From assembly GCA_018417955.1 (NCBI GenBank), contig JACTVC010000010.1:756763-820762 (forward strand): 64,000 bases of DNA, in the 5' to 3' direction. The notes under the pieces are model-generated. The model was given only the letters and a program-made list of their open reading frames with translations, was not told the DNA's origin and did no database searches. Origin of the DNA: Laccaria trichodermophora. Its lineage: Eukaryota; Basidiomycota; Agaricomycetes; Agaricales; Hydnangiaceae. The first letter of the stretch is position 1. Every line of letters begins with the position of its first letter. Below, one piece after another: positions 1-10,459 of the stretch. A program made the position numbers and the translations under genes.

Positions 1-300
1 AATCTATTGCACTTGAGCTTGACATGATCAATATATTGTTAGTTTCTTTCCTGCATCGAACCTCCCTTACTCATATGTCTTTCCAGCATCCGCCTCGTCC
101 AGATCCTGTTGATGCAAAGCAACAAGAAGAAGTAGTACATTGACGCAGGTTATCCACACACTCATTCGCATTTCCGAGCACACTCTGTAAATATTACCCA
201 TGTATCTGTACCCATCCCTATGGCCAAAAGGCGATGCAATGTATATCTGCATTCCTAATTACAAGGATATGAATTGTAAGCAGAAAGTCCAGCTCGCCAC

Positions 301-1700
301 TCAGTTCGCTCCTGCTTTTCCAAGACTCTCCAAAAGCGCGACAAAACCTCCAGGATCGATTATATCCGTTCCGCCATAGGTCACTCTCTTCCCCGTCTTC
401 CCTGCCCATTCCTCTAGATTTCCGTACTCGACATAGCCCGCCCACCCACAATGAACACCATGCTCTCGGCGAACGCCATTCGCTTTCCTTTAGTCACTCC
501 GCTGCCTCCAGCGGCGCCAGGCATTCCCGAGTGGACATGCCGTGGTGCACGGGGATCGAGGAAAATGTAATCGTCTGTCTCTTGCAAAGATTGGTTAGAT
601 GCTGCCGATGAGTCCATCAACGCCTCCGTCAGACGTGTGACAGGCAGCAGCTTGTTCGCCGGTAAGAAATTTTGACTCCAGAGATAAGGTCCTCGAACCC
701 GCCCTCCTTGAGACCTTTAGTAATCTGGAAGGTAGGCAGGAACTTAGCACAGGTCCCAAACGATTAGAACGACGACAAACCCTGTTGCCCAAAGCGCTGA
801 AACCCTTGAAAAGTTCGCCGCCTTGCCCTGCAACACCCCCAAGATTGGGCGTCGCAGTTCCCCCCGTACCCATGCTCACAGACGTCGTCATGCGGGATAT
901 TTCGCGGGTACGCCTGACATATTCAAAGGCGGCAACGTCAGCGCCTGAGGATTTGAGCTCCTTCTCCAATTCCACAATGTCGTCTTTCGAGAGCGCGTTA
1001 TCTGGGAATGAAAGATAAAACACGATTACGAAACGAAGTTTGTCCAGGGGTGTGAATTCTCCGTCTGGGCGATGGGCACGTAGCATTTCGAGGACAGTGG
1101 ATATATTCTGGAAATATGCGAATAGGTCATGTCAAGGCATAAAGAAACAAAGAAAGAGCGACAATACCTGCTTGTTAATAGCTTCTTCTGTGCTGAAAAG
1201 TTCGTCAAGGCCTCGCTTCTTAATTTGTTCAAGAAAGAGCGGTGGCGATGTTCATGTGCGTGTCGAGCGTTGCCTTTCGTGCCGTTAATTCAGGGAGTTG
1301 GTGATAGCCGTTTTTAGGTGCGCCGCGTTTGTCGTCAGTCACTGTAAGTGATTGAGCGTCACTGCATATAAACAACAGAGGTTTGGCTCACAGTTGAGAA
1401 ATATCATTGACATCGCTGACACCTGTGCTCCGCGTAATCTCAGCTGCATCGTCCTTGTACTTGTTCAGCTCCAAGTCAATTTCTCCTGCCACTTCGGGGA
1501 ATGGATTTGCCGCGCTCCTGGCCCAGAAAAAATCTTTCGAATCAAGATCGTAGACTTCTTCGTCTGTTTCTCTGTGATTGTGACTCGGTTGAGCTTGATT
1601 TGAAGGCAGTCGGAGATGAGAGCTTGTATGTCCATCCGTGGGCTAACATAGAGACCAAATCCACGTTACGATCGAGAATGAGCAGGACTAGATCATCCTG
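301..1700 (-). pseudogene. SLY1 (Sec1/Munc18 family) pseudogene, 5'-truncated and frameshifted
   Basis: Reading the minus strand, pieces in all three frames join into the C-terminal half or more of the Sec1/Munc18 protein SLY1, which normally clamps SNAREs for ER-Golgi vesicle fusion. Recognisable blocks run from the LILDRNVDL motif near 1690 through FYLSFPDNALSKDD near 1000 and the GGELFKG..LGNR block near 800 to a terminal FVALLESLGK segment near 320. The N-terminal part is absent: nothing SLY1-like lies upstream of about 1700. The frame breaks at about 1640, 1590, 1250, 705, 660 and 440, mostly by one base, while plausible introns remain (for example near 730-780). SLY1 is essential in yeast, so an intact copy should exist elsewhere. 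Assembly error is possible but less likely, because most genes in the window read cleanly. Confidence 0.8.
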
Positions 1701-1789
1701 AATGAATTGAGTTTAAAAGAAGATATGAAAGAAAACATACGAGGACGTTGAGGGTTGATAACCTGTAGCGTCATTTGTGAAGAGAGAGG

Positions 1790-2000
1790 TGAGGAATGGC
1801 CTGGTTCATCGACAATACTACCCAATTACTAATAGCTTGTCCCATGCTAGGCATCATTCCTTTCGCTAGTATCGAATGGTTTTGTCTATGACATTTAATC
1901 GTTTCAATTTCTTCTTCTTCGCGACTCATGGAGACCATGAATTGATATCTCTAAGATGCCCATGACAGTGTACCCTTCGGTTCGGACCCCACACGTGAAC
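1790..2000. repeat. diverged direct repeat, copy 1 (partner near 4090-4300)
   Basis: This stretch and 4090-4300 share a degenerate similarity in the same orientation: the run from TTCATCGACA through CATGCTAG, CATTCCTTTCGCT, GAATGG.TTTGTCTATG and GATGCCCATGACAGTG occurs in both. Both copies lie just upstream of a putative plus-strand gene or remnant, which suggests an old local duplication that included 5' flanking DNA. Confidence 0.6.
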
Positions 2001-2165
2001 CTAGACTAATAAAAAGCGTTGGCAGGAGCGATTTCAAATTTCAAACGTTCACGTTCGATCTTCACAATTCAACGTTCAACCTAGCCCAGTCCTAGCTGGG
2101 GGGATGTGGAGGCCTTTAAGGTGTTTCTCACAGCATGCTCACTCGTCTCACAGCTTAACAGCATA

Positions 2166-2779
2166 TCAATGCGTTGAATGGGTCTTACAAGGTGGCGTTT
2201 TTGCCCTGGGTTACGCTGTATGGCGTTGAAGCACCTCAGCCTGTCGGGAACTTTGCCACGACTGTCAGCGCTGGTAAGTACGGTGCTTGGAGCTTCGCCC
2301 GTAGGCGTCGCAAATGATGGCGCGACGGTCTACGTTGTAACTGAAGTTCAAAGTTTCACCCAAACTACCCAAACCGTTCTGAGCACGCCCACTACCATCA
2401 CCTGTGAGTCTTTTTGTGTCATCGTCTTTCCCTTCGATTCTCAAGCCAAGGCGGACTCCACGAAAGTAGAACAGGACATTGCAGTCACGTTCTCTGGAGT
2501 AGTGGGTGTTGGACGCGCCTCGTGTTTACTCGATGGAGAGGGCGGTGGGCAGTGTGGTGCAGAGATCATTGCGGATTTGCTGGCGTCAACAACCCTATGA
2601 CGGTGCTTAGCACGAGGTACACAGGCAAGGCACAACCGTTCTTCACCCTCAACAACGTCCAAACACAGGGTCTGTCGTCCTTGGGTGACTGGAGTTTCTC
2701 CGTCCCATCCCCAACGAGCCAGACAACGCCTCGAGCCACAAATTCACCTGGTTTCTATTTCAGGCCTCAGGCAATGTGA
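2166..2779 (+). pseudogene. remnant of an unknown small secreted-type protein gene
   Basis: Coding-like text appears in two frames. One frame (about 2166-2272) reads VAFLPWVTLYGVEAPQPVG and ends at a plausible GTAAGT donor. The next (about 2300-2400) reads GVANDGATVYVVTEVQSFTQ and ends at a Thr/Ser-rich stretch. Later frames give VEQDIAVTFSGVVGVGRASC and a piece containing FFTLNNVQ. The style (hydrophobic start, Thr/Ser-rich, few charges) resembles small secreted or GPI-type fungal proteins, but I cannot name a family. No single splice model without stops was found, so it is scored as a remnant. It could also be a gene whose introns I have misplaced. Confidence 0.35.
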
Positions 2780-3353
2780 TTTTTATTTGGACGTTCTACG
2801 TGTTGTACGCCTTGTTTTGATGGATAGGGTCATGCCACTCGAACTGCCTCATGGCAGTGATTGAACCCACCATTAGGCGGAGATTTTCAGATGCCTTCCT
2901 CTCTCAAAATCGTTCATTTTCAATGAACCCCTGACCTGCTTTCAGAAGATGCCTTCCTCGACGTTACTGACCTCCGGACCTTCTAAAGTCCAGGCACCTT
3001 CAATCTCTTGATCATGGACGCCAGTTGCCCTTCGTCGCAGTTGCGTTACTATACGACGTCAAAATCTTCTCCACTTCCTGGGCTGATCTTTCGACTCTTA
3101 CCTAGGGTCCATAGTCAGAGTCGGACAGTTTTATAGTTGAGTGCGTGGACGACTTGGAGTAGCGTGGAGTGGCTGATATCTACCTCAGAAGATTCAGCCC
3201 TTACGTTATTCCTTAATCACAATCGACCACGCCTTTAACACGATAATATGTGAGCTCCGCCTGCTTGTCATCATTTATTGGGAGCGTTCTCAACGTCCAA
3301 AGAGTTCATCAGCCTGACTGTTATCTAATCTAAGAGGGTGCATTCCGAGACAA
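2780..3353. other. intergenic, no gene seen
   Basis: No open reading frame with recognisable coding character was seen on either strand. Repeated short phrases such as AGATGCCTTCCTC occur twice (about 2890 and 2947), hinting at minor local duplication. Confidence 0.4.
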
Positions 3354-4010
3354 ATGTCTTGTAACAGTGACATTATTGAATGCTCCCTCCAAAATGGCCA
3401 GAAGATTGCAAAATCTCCTTCCAGCTCAGCGACGAGTGCGCCCATCCGAGCGGTCAAGATTGTCCGCCACTTCTGCAGGGGCCATTTCTTAGATGCGATG
3501 AATGAAGGTGACGAGGAACTGCACCAGCTCGCAGATGCGCTATTCGACAAGTTCGGCGTCATCAAGCCTTGGCTAGTCAGTGAAGGGTACCGTCGCGGCA
3601 CAGGATCATGGGGATACGAGCTTGACAGTGGTGTCAACAGGTGTTTGCACCCACGACCGGTTAATGCTTCGCTTTCCAGTTCCCTGGTCAATTCCTCCAG
3701 CAAGACCTGTACGCTTGGGATACATTGGCTTACAACATTGTCAACAGCGCTTCTCGTGCATACTCTGAGGCCCTATCGGCCGTGACTCTGGCCAACGCAA
3801 CGGATACCTACCAAGAGATCACTACTGGCATCATCGATCCTATGTTCCAAATTGTTCTCATAATGTCTGAGGTGAATCGGTGCTTGACGGAATAGTCAGT
3901 CCTTCAGGTTGTGCACTCAAACCTGCCAGCTCGCTTCACTGGACAGGCATCTCTGCCAGGCTCCGCGATGGAGAAGGGCACTCTGGAGTTAGGTGGCTTG
4001 TTGGATGTTT
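3354..4010 (+). pseudogene. remnant of an unknown gene related to the downstream membrane gene at its 3' end
   Basis: A first block (about 3354-3590) reads through DEELHQLADALFDKFGVIKP. A second (about 3680-3870), in another frame, reads FPGQFLQQDLYAWDTLAY and continues to a plausible intron at about 3872-3898 (GTGAAT to TTCAG), followed by NLPARFTGQASLPGSAMEKG and a stop. That last block is related to NLPARFTLRASPPSSAAEED in the gene at 4446-5184, so this appears to be the decayed left member of a tandem pair. No function can be assigned. No clean splice model joins the blocks. Confidence 0.4.
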
Positions 4011-4089
4011 AGGTCACCTGTCCATCTTAATCACGGGGTTCGAATTTGCGGAAATATCTACAACTTTGATACAACTTCCACGCTGTTCA

Positions 4090-4300
4090 ATGTGTTCATC
4101 GACATTACTACCTTTCGCTCAGGCTTGTGCCATGCTAGACCTTCCCTGAACGTCAAGGACTGACATTCCTTTCGCTGATATTGAATGGCTTTGTCTATGC
4201 TTTCAAATGGCTTCGATTTCTTCGCTTCGTGACTCGTGGGGACCTTAAACAATATCTCTACGATGCCCATGACAGTGTCCCTTTGATAACATGGACGACG
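4090..4300. repeat. diverged direct repeat, copy 2 (partner near 1790-2000)
   Basis: This is the second copy of the degenerate repeat described at 1790-2000. It lies immediately upstream of the putative membrane gene at 4446, so the repeat may be 5' flanking DNA duplicated along with an ancestral gene. Confidence 0.6.
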
Positions 4301-4445
4301 CGAGTGACGCCTAGCTATAACGCTGAGTCAGACCCCAATCTCTTTCTGTGATCGGGATGAGCCCGTGGCTGACATTTCTCCTATTTTTTATTCCAACCTA
4401 GACCCAGTCGAAGTCGAAATATTCTCAGTCTTTTAAGGCGCTGCA

Positions 4446-5184
4446 ATGGGATCGACGACCTCCGGGGATTGCTTCACCAACCATTGTCACTACCAGATGG
4501 AAACCATAGCAAGCACTCGCAAAAACCAGTGGCCCGGGTTCAAGGTGGTCTCTGCTGTACTGTTACGCGTTCTCATATCCATAATCTACCTGGCCACGAC
4601 TTTCCTGTTGGCTCCTATCTTCATCGAGCGCCTCCCGTCACCTTGGAGGACTTTAGTCGCGGTGGTATGGACTTTCTGCCTGCCGTTCTGCCTCGTAGGC
4701 TGGCTCTTTTTCATTCCATCAGACATGTCGCCATCGTCCCCGGCCGCCGTGGCACTATTGTTTTCCTTCGTCTCCTGGGTTTGGTCCGTCGCCCTGATAT
4801 CAGATACATTCGGGCTCAATGGTAAGCGAAATCATATAATCGAGACCTCCTTTTTTTGATGAGGCTCGTGCAGGCCCTGTCACGGTTGTCGTGGGCATCA
4901 TAGTTGTCGTCATGTTCGACTATTGGTTCCGAGGAGTTTTGGAGATGAGTGGGGTGGATCGGTACTTGATTGAATGGTCAATTCTCCAGGTTATGTGGAA
5001 GATTGTGGAGCCAGCTGTGGGGAACCTACCAGCTCGCTTCACTTTACGGGCATCTCCACCAAGCTCCGCGGCGGAAGAGGACGCTCCGGAGTTAGAACTA
5101 GGTTTGCTGGGTGTAGAGGTCTGTAAAATTCCCCCACCGTATTCAGTGAGTGGCGCTTTCCCTACCGCTATGTTGAGCAGTTAG
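4446..5184 (+). CDS. small multi-pass membrane protein, unknown function
   Basis: An ATG at 4446 opens a frame of strongly hydrophobic segments: AVLLRVLISIIYLATTFLLA, then VVWTFCLPFCLVGWLFFI, then a third segment in VALLFSFVSWVWSVALI. A GTAAGC donor at 4822 and a GCAG acceptor at 4873 join in phase to GPVTVVVGIIVVVMFDYWF, giving a fourth segment. The frame then runs through the NLPARFTLRASPPSSAAEED tail shared with the remnant upstream and stops at 5184. Four helices with a short acidic C-terminal tail suggest an integral membrane protein. I do not recognise the family. The exact 3' end is uncertain because another intron could lie near 4950-4990. Confidence 0.45.
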
Positions 5185-5897
5185 CTGATGGATTGTGCGC
5201 TGCAGTACGATTATTCACTCATACCTTGAAGGCTTCCGAGTAATCTCTCAGGAATATGGACCTGTTTTCATATCATTTGTACTTATTAATTTATCCTTAT
5301 ATCTATTTGCCTTCTGCTGGTGTTGGCTTCCAGGTCTGGTGAAGGTCGAACAGGTAGGGTCGCCGTTCTCCATTGCTTATTTTTGAATCACAACCTGGTT
5401 GCCGGCAGGCGAGATAAATTTGGTGGCGGATGGGCATCCTCAGCTTTGCGGATAACAGCATTTAAAAGGAAAATATTCATGACGACTAACGAGAAAATGG
5501 TGTCTTCGTAAAGACGTTTACTTGGATTGCATGCCAGTCAACAAGAGGGAGGTTGAGGGGCATGCTGTCTGGTCTGACTTGTATAGACAGAGAGGAATTG
5601 GTCAAATAACATCTGACAAACTGATGAGGCCGCAACGATTTGTTCAAATGTCACAGACGACGATAGCTCTAAAGGTCGTCCTGTAAAGCCATCTCGAAAA
5701 GGTGATGTCACTGAGGGACAGTGTACAGCAACGGCTGCCAAAACAGGGGGCTCGAGATCGTTTCCTCAAGACTCAGCCAAACGGGCTGGATGGGCATGAA
5801 AGCAAAACTACAAGTATATTCCTGACAATTACTGCTTTTGTTAAACGTCAGGATCTCGAGTAATCTACCAAGACACAACAAACGCTCACAAGAAAGA
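5185..5897. other. intergenic, 3' side of PEX13
   Basis: Only short frames occur. One plus-strand frame (5195-5386) has a hydrophobic stretch (VLINLSLYLFAFCWCWLPGL) but no initiation or splice context that I trust. The right-hand end is the likely 3' UTR of PEX13. Confidence 0.4.
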
Positions 5898-7094
5898 CTA
5901 CGCCGCCGTCTTTTCCTTCTTCTCCAGAACCTCGACCCACTTTCTCGGGAACCACCCCTCCCTACCTTCCCTCGTCCGACCCTTCCACCACTCCCCATCC
6001 ACGTCCAACCTAGGATCAACCTCCGCACCCGTCCTCGGGTCAAGTTTACCCATAATCGCCACAACCTCGTTCTCCTTGAGCGCGAGCTCCGTCTGATTCG
6101 ATGGTGCGAAGGGGTATAGCGCGCGTGCGAATGTGAGTGATGATGGATCGAGCGGGGGTAGTGCTTGGCCCGGGAGCAAGCCCCCGTTTTGCGCTCGTGC
6201 GCGTTCGGAGAGGATTTTGACGAGTTTGTGCATGGCGTATGGGATCCCGAATATGGCGAGGAGGAAGATGATGAGGGGCTTTTTGCTTGGTTTTGGGTGT
6301 TGAGGGCCGGGAAGGGGGCCTTGGACGGGTCGTCCGTTTATGAATTCCCGGAAATCGTGGTGGTTGATGCCGCTGTTGAGAGATGGACTTGAACGACCGG
6401 TAAGGGTGTCCTTCATCCACCGAAGGAGGCCGAACAACCCCAAGACGCTCCCTAGTGCATTGCGCAGCTGTCCGAATTGGTCGATAACCCCGACCATGGC
6501 GAAGAAGGACGAATGGGTCGCCATGAATGTGGATTCGAGCATCTGAGCGACTCCAGAGAAGGTTTGCACAATGGAATGGATGAGGGCAAAGGTGTGTTGG
6601 GTTGTGGATTCGAGGGTTTGGGTGAGGGAGGGTTGGCCGTCGGGGCCTAGGGGCAGACCGTTGGGTCCTATCATGCCGCCGCCCATGCCCATTCCTCCCA
6701 TTCCGTACCCTCCATAGCCCATGCTACCCATGCCCCCGTATGACCCCATGCCCCCGTATGAGCCTATGCCGCCGTACCCACCATAAGTGCCCATGCCGCC
6801 GTAGCTGCCGTACGTGGAAGCACCCATTCCACCGTATGATCCGAGGCCCCCGTAGCCCGCAGTTCCGTATGTCGTTCCGAGTCGTGAGTAGGGTGATGCG
6901 CCGTACGCAGAGTAGGGGGTTGTCATCTGTGATTGTGGGGATGTAAAAGATGCAGGTCGATCGGGAACGGCCGATTGGGTTGATGTTGTTACAGGCTGGG
7001 CTGGGGTTGAGGTAGAAGCTGGCGAGGGCGATGGAGATGGCAGTGAGCCATTCAGTGAGCCATTTCTTTCCCAAGGTTTTGGAGGCGAAGCCAT
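5898..7094 (-). CDS. PEX13: peroxisomal membrane import protein PEX13
   Basis: An uninterrupted 398-residue frame. Residues 1-65 are Pro/Ser/Thr-rich. About 65-135 is a Tyr/Gly low-complexity stretch of SYGGMG-type repeats. About 150-235 is the conserved Pex13 core (LESTTQHTFALIHSIVQTFS, then FFAMVGVIDQFGQLRNALGS). A hydrophobic segment near 270-290 (PLIIFLLAIFGIPYAMHKL) fits a membrane helix. About 320-390 is an SH3 domain (ARALYPFAPSNQTELALKEN, then DGEWWKGRTREGREGWFPRK). The order YG-rich, transmembrane, C-terminal SH3 is diagnostic. Pex13 is part of the docking pore for the Pex5/Pex14 matrix-protein import machinery. The first ATG follows a 97-bp divergent promoter shared with eIF3L. No intron is needed, which is unusual among its neighbours. 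Confidence 0.95.
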   Translation of the reverse strand: MASPPKPWERNGSLNGSLPSPSPSPASTSTPAQPVTTSTQSAVPDRPASFTSPQSQMTTPYSAYGASPYSRLGTTYGTAGYGGLGSYGGMGASTYGSYGGMGTYGGYGGIGSYGGMGSYGGMGSMGYGGYGMGGMGMGGGMIGPNGLPLGPDGQPSLTQTLESTTQHTFALIHSIVQTFSGVAQMLESTFMATHSSFFAMVGVIDQFGQLRNALGSVLGLFGLLRWMKDTLTGRSSPSLNSGINHHDFREFINGRPVQGPLPGPQHPKPSKKPLIIFLLAIFGIPYAMHKLVKILSERARAQNGGLLPGQALPPLDPSSLTFARALYPFAPSNQTELALKENEVVAIMGKLDPRTGAEVDPRLDVDGEWWKGRTREGREGWFPRKWVEVLEKKEKTAA

Positions 7095-7191
7095 GGTTGT
7101 GATAGTTAGTAAGGAGAGAGAGGAAATAACACAACCGGCAATTGCCGAATAAACTCAAAACTTCCTCTTGCCATAATACACTCACACCAAA
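7095..7191. promoter_or_regulatory. 97-bp divergent promoter between PEX13 and eIF3L
   Basis: The two start codons lie back to back at 7094 (minus) and 7192 (plus), so both core promoters and 5' UTRs must fit in or around this gap. The bases before the eIF3L ATG are A/C-rich (CTCACACCAAA), a favourable fungal start context. No TATA box was identified. Confidence 0.6.
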
Positions 7192-9610
7192 ATGGCTCAA
7201 CAGCGAATGGCAATCTGGGCTGCAGAGGCTGATCTTGACGAGGATGTTGATCTTTCGCTGGCTATTGGAAACTATGGTCAGAACGACCACTACGAGGACT
7301 GTGTGTGGATCTGCAACTTTCATACTTTTGTTGACGTTGATATCGTCTCCTTGCAGCACCTATCCCACAACCTCAAATCGATGAATCCACCCTCATAGCT
7401 ATGCAGCAGCACATGGCACAGCAGGCCGCCTTTTCCCAGATTCCTGATGTCGTCAAAGGGGTGCGTTCACCCCCCATTTCTTCGTATTCGCATCTGATCG
7501 GTTCAACAAGTTTATCGTTCACTTCCACCAAGCTGTTCTGGAAAATAACCTTGCAGAGATTACTGTCGCATATGAGAGCGGATGGAACAAATATACTGAA
7601 AAATTCTACTCGAGAACGGAATGGCCAGAGGCAGAGTTGATTGCTCCCCTCGTCAATGACGGTAGGGTCTCGATTCTATGTTGAAGCATGAGAAAAACCA
7701 CTTACAAATTTTAGATCCCATATTCCTTATCCTCTACCGCGAACTCTACTACCGCCACGTTTACTCACGCCTCCAACCCAACATCGACGATCGCTTCCAT
7801 TCATACGAAAACAGCTGCGAGCTCTTCAACTACCTCTTAAGTCCGTATACGTCTTTGCCCACTTCGTCTCGGTCTCACCTGCCTTTTCAGATTCCGAGGG
7901 CCCAGTTCAACTTGAATTGCCTGAACAATGGCTTTGGGATATCATTGACGAGTTTATTTACCAATATCAAGTCTTTTGCACCTGGCGCTCAAAAGTCAAG
8001 TCAAAAACAGACGACGAACTCCAGATGTTGGCAGAGGGTGGCCCAGTCAGTATCCTTTCCATACTTCCTGCATATCGCTCACCTATGAACATAGGTCTGG
8101 AGCTCTTACAGCGTCCTCAACGTTCTATACTCTCTCATGCAGAAATCCAAAATTAATGAGTATATCGTTGCACAAAGAGAGGGGAAATCCCCAGAAGAAA
8201 TCGCGTCAGTCCTTCTCCCTCCTTTCATTCAAACTTTTTACCTGATTTCGTTGATAGCGAGATCGTTGGCGAGTACGGCCAACGACCGTTATACCGGATG
8301 TTGGGTTATTTCAGCATCATTGGTCTTCTCCGCGTGCATGTCCTCCTTGGAGACTATACCCTGGCACTGAAAGTCATGGAGAACGTTGAACTCAACCAAA
8401 AGGTGCCCATCATCATCGTCCCTCCTTGTATAAATAATCACCCTGACCGATTGATATGATAGTCACCTTTCACCCGTGTGACAGCTTGCCATGTCGCCAC
8501 ATACTACTACGTTGGATTCTGCTACATCATGCTCCGCCGTTACCCCGATGCCATTCGCACATACGTGACGATTTTGAACTTCATCATGCGTATGCGACAA
8601 TACCATACCAGGAGTTACCAGTACGATCAGGTATGCCTTTTTGATTTCAATTTGGATTTGGAGAGATGTTCATCTCATGAATAGATCAGCAAGACTGCTG
8701 ATAGGATGTATGCGTTGTTCGCTGTATGCCATGCCCTTTCGCCCAGCAGGTTAGATGACAACATTGCCAATACAGCCAAGGAACGGTATGGGGAACAATA
8801 TGCGAAAATGATACGTGGAGGGTAGGCACTTTTGTCTTCTTCATTCCTCTTATTCACTAAAGCTGGCTGACCTGCTATTTAGCGAGGAAGCTCTCCCCGC
8901 ATACGAAGAACTCTTCCTCTACGCATGCCCAAAGTTCATCACTGCAAACCCACCGCCGTACGACAACCCGATCGCAATGAACGCCCTCCTTTCTCCGACC
9001 TCCCCCCTCGAATCCCCAACGTCCGCCCAGCCCTCCTCGACAGACGCAACCCACCGCCACCTAAGCCTCTTCCTCGCAGACGTCGCGGCGCAGTCGCCCG
9101 TACCGACGCTGAGGAGCTTCTTGAAGCTGTACACGAGCCTGGGGGCAAAGAAGCTCGCGAATTTCTTGGATGCGGACGAGGAGGAGATGGTGCAGGAGAT
9201 GATGGTTGTTAAGCAGGCTAGTAGGAGTGTGAGCCGCGCTGGGACGGAGGGGACGGGGTTGTTGGATGGGCAGACGATTACGACGAGTGATTTGAATTTC
9301 GTCATTGATGAGGTACGCTTTCTTTCTCCCCTTCCCTTCCCCTCTTACGGCCTTTTCTAATGGTATTTGATAACAGAACATGGTGCATATCGTTGAATCA
9401 ACGGTGGGCAGACGGTATGCGGGGTGGTTCATTAAGAATACGGAAAGGACGCAGAAGATCTTTGATGATCTCCGGAGCATGCCTCTGCCAACTCCGCCAA
9501 AGTCTGCTGTGGCTGCTGCGCAGACTGCTCATGCGGCGGGCACGGATAACCAGAAAGGGACGAGGACAGGTGGTCAGAAGGTTGCTTGGGGTGGTGTCAA
9601 GGTTGCTTGA
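7192..9610 (+). CDS. eIF3l: translation initiation factor eIF3 subunit L
   Basis: Conserved eIF3L text runs through many exons. The N-terminus reads [20 protein letters not shown]. It is followed by IPDVVKG, then by the block around [36 protein letters not shown] and [19 protein letters not shown]. The helical repeat/PCI region includes [20 protein letters not shown] and [18 protein letters not shown] splice junctions, and ends with [20 protein letters not shown] before a Gln/Ala/Gly-rich tail and a stop at 9610. Introns of roughly 50-70 bases interrupt it (near 7300, 7460, 7665, 7845, 8045, 8205, 8405, 8640, 8825 and 9315). The protein belongs to the eIF3 complex that loads mRNA on the 40S ribosome. 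The start ATG at 7192 is the first in the frame and matches family N-termini. Exact exon edges were not all resolved. Confidence 0.93.
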
Positions 9611-10459
9611 TTGGACCGTTCATGTTTAAGATCTTTGTGCAATGCTACTTGCTATGAACATTGCTTCATTGTGTTGTGTTCTATGAGAACTGGGCAAAGG
9701 GACTGCATGTCTGGCGGGTTGCTGCCTCTTCGTCTCCGACAGTACGAGAGCCATACGATTGCATTAAGACATAAGATAATGAATAAAGCCATACAAGGTG
9801 TACAAGTAAGGATGGGATGAACTCAAAAAAAGTTGCGAAGCTAGGGGACGACTCGCGAGTCCTGTTAAAAAAAACGAATGTGAGATGACTGAACATTAGC
9901 CATCATTATAGGACGGACTCGGGTCTTGATAAATAGGGGAATGGAAAAAGGGTCAATGGTCCGCCAGACGGATGAGATAGAAAAACGAAACAGTGAATAT
10001 GCAGCAAAACGAAGGTTACGATAACATAGACGACGACAGTAAAATGACGGTGGGTACGAGGATGTGCGAGTGGTGTTGTCTATTAGCGAGGAAGGGAGGG
10101 TAAAGAGGGCATAGGAATAAAAAGACGAATATAGATAGATACCAACGGGGGGCAACGAAGGGGTAGAGCAGTCGATTAGAGGTCTTTTAACCTCCTTGTC
10201 GAATTTGTCCGATATTGTGTTTTGTTGTGAACCATGTTACAATAGTAGACCTCCATTTTGGCCACTAGGTGAACTGTTTGGGCAGGCCGGTGGAACATCT
10301 GCAGGATCGGTGTCAGACTTGATTCATGCGGTGAAATACGATGCTATACTTCGTGATCTCCCTCTCAGACCCCACGTCGGCTCAATTATATTAGGGAACT
10401 CCAACCCCTCAGCTACATTTCCCCCATGACCGCTGTGGAGACCTCAAACCGCCAGCTCA
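9611..10459. other. convergent intergenic region, eIF3L and SPG1 3' ends
   Basis: No coding character was seen in these 850 bases. They lie between two converging genes and should hold both 3' UTRs and terminators. The left part is A-rich (AATGAATAAAGCC near 9780, a plausible polyadenylation signal for eIF3L). Confidence 0.45.
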
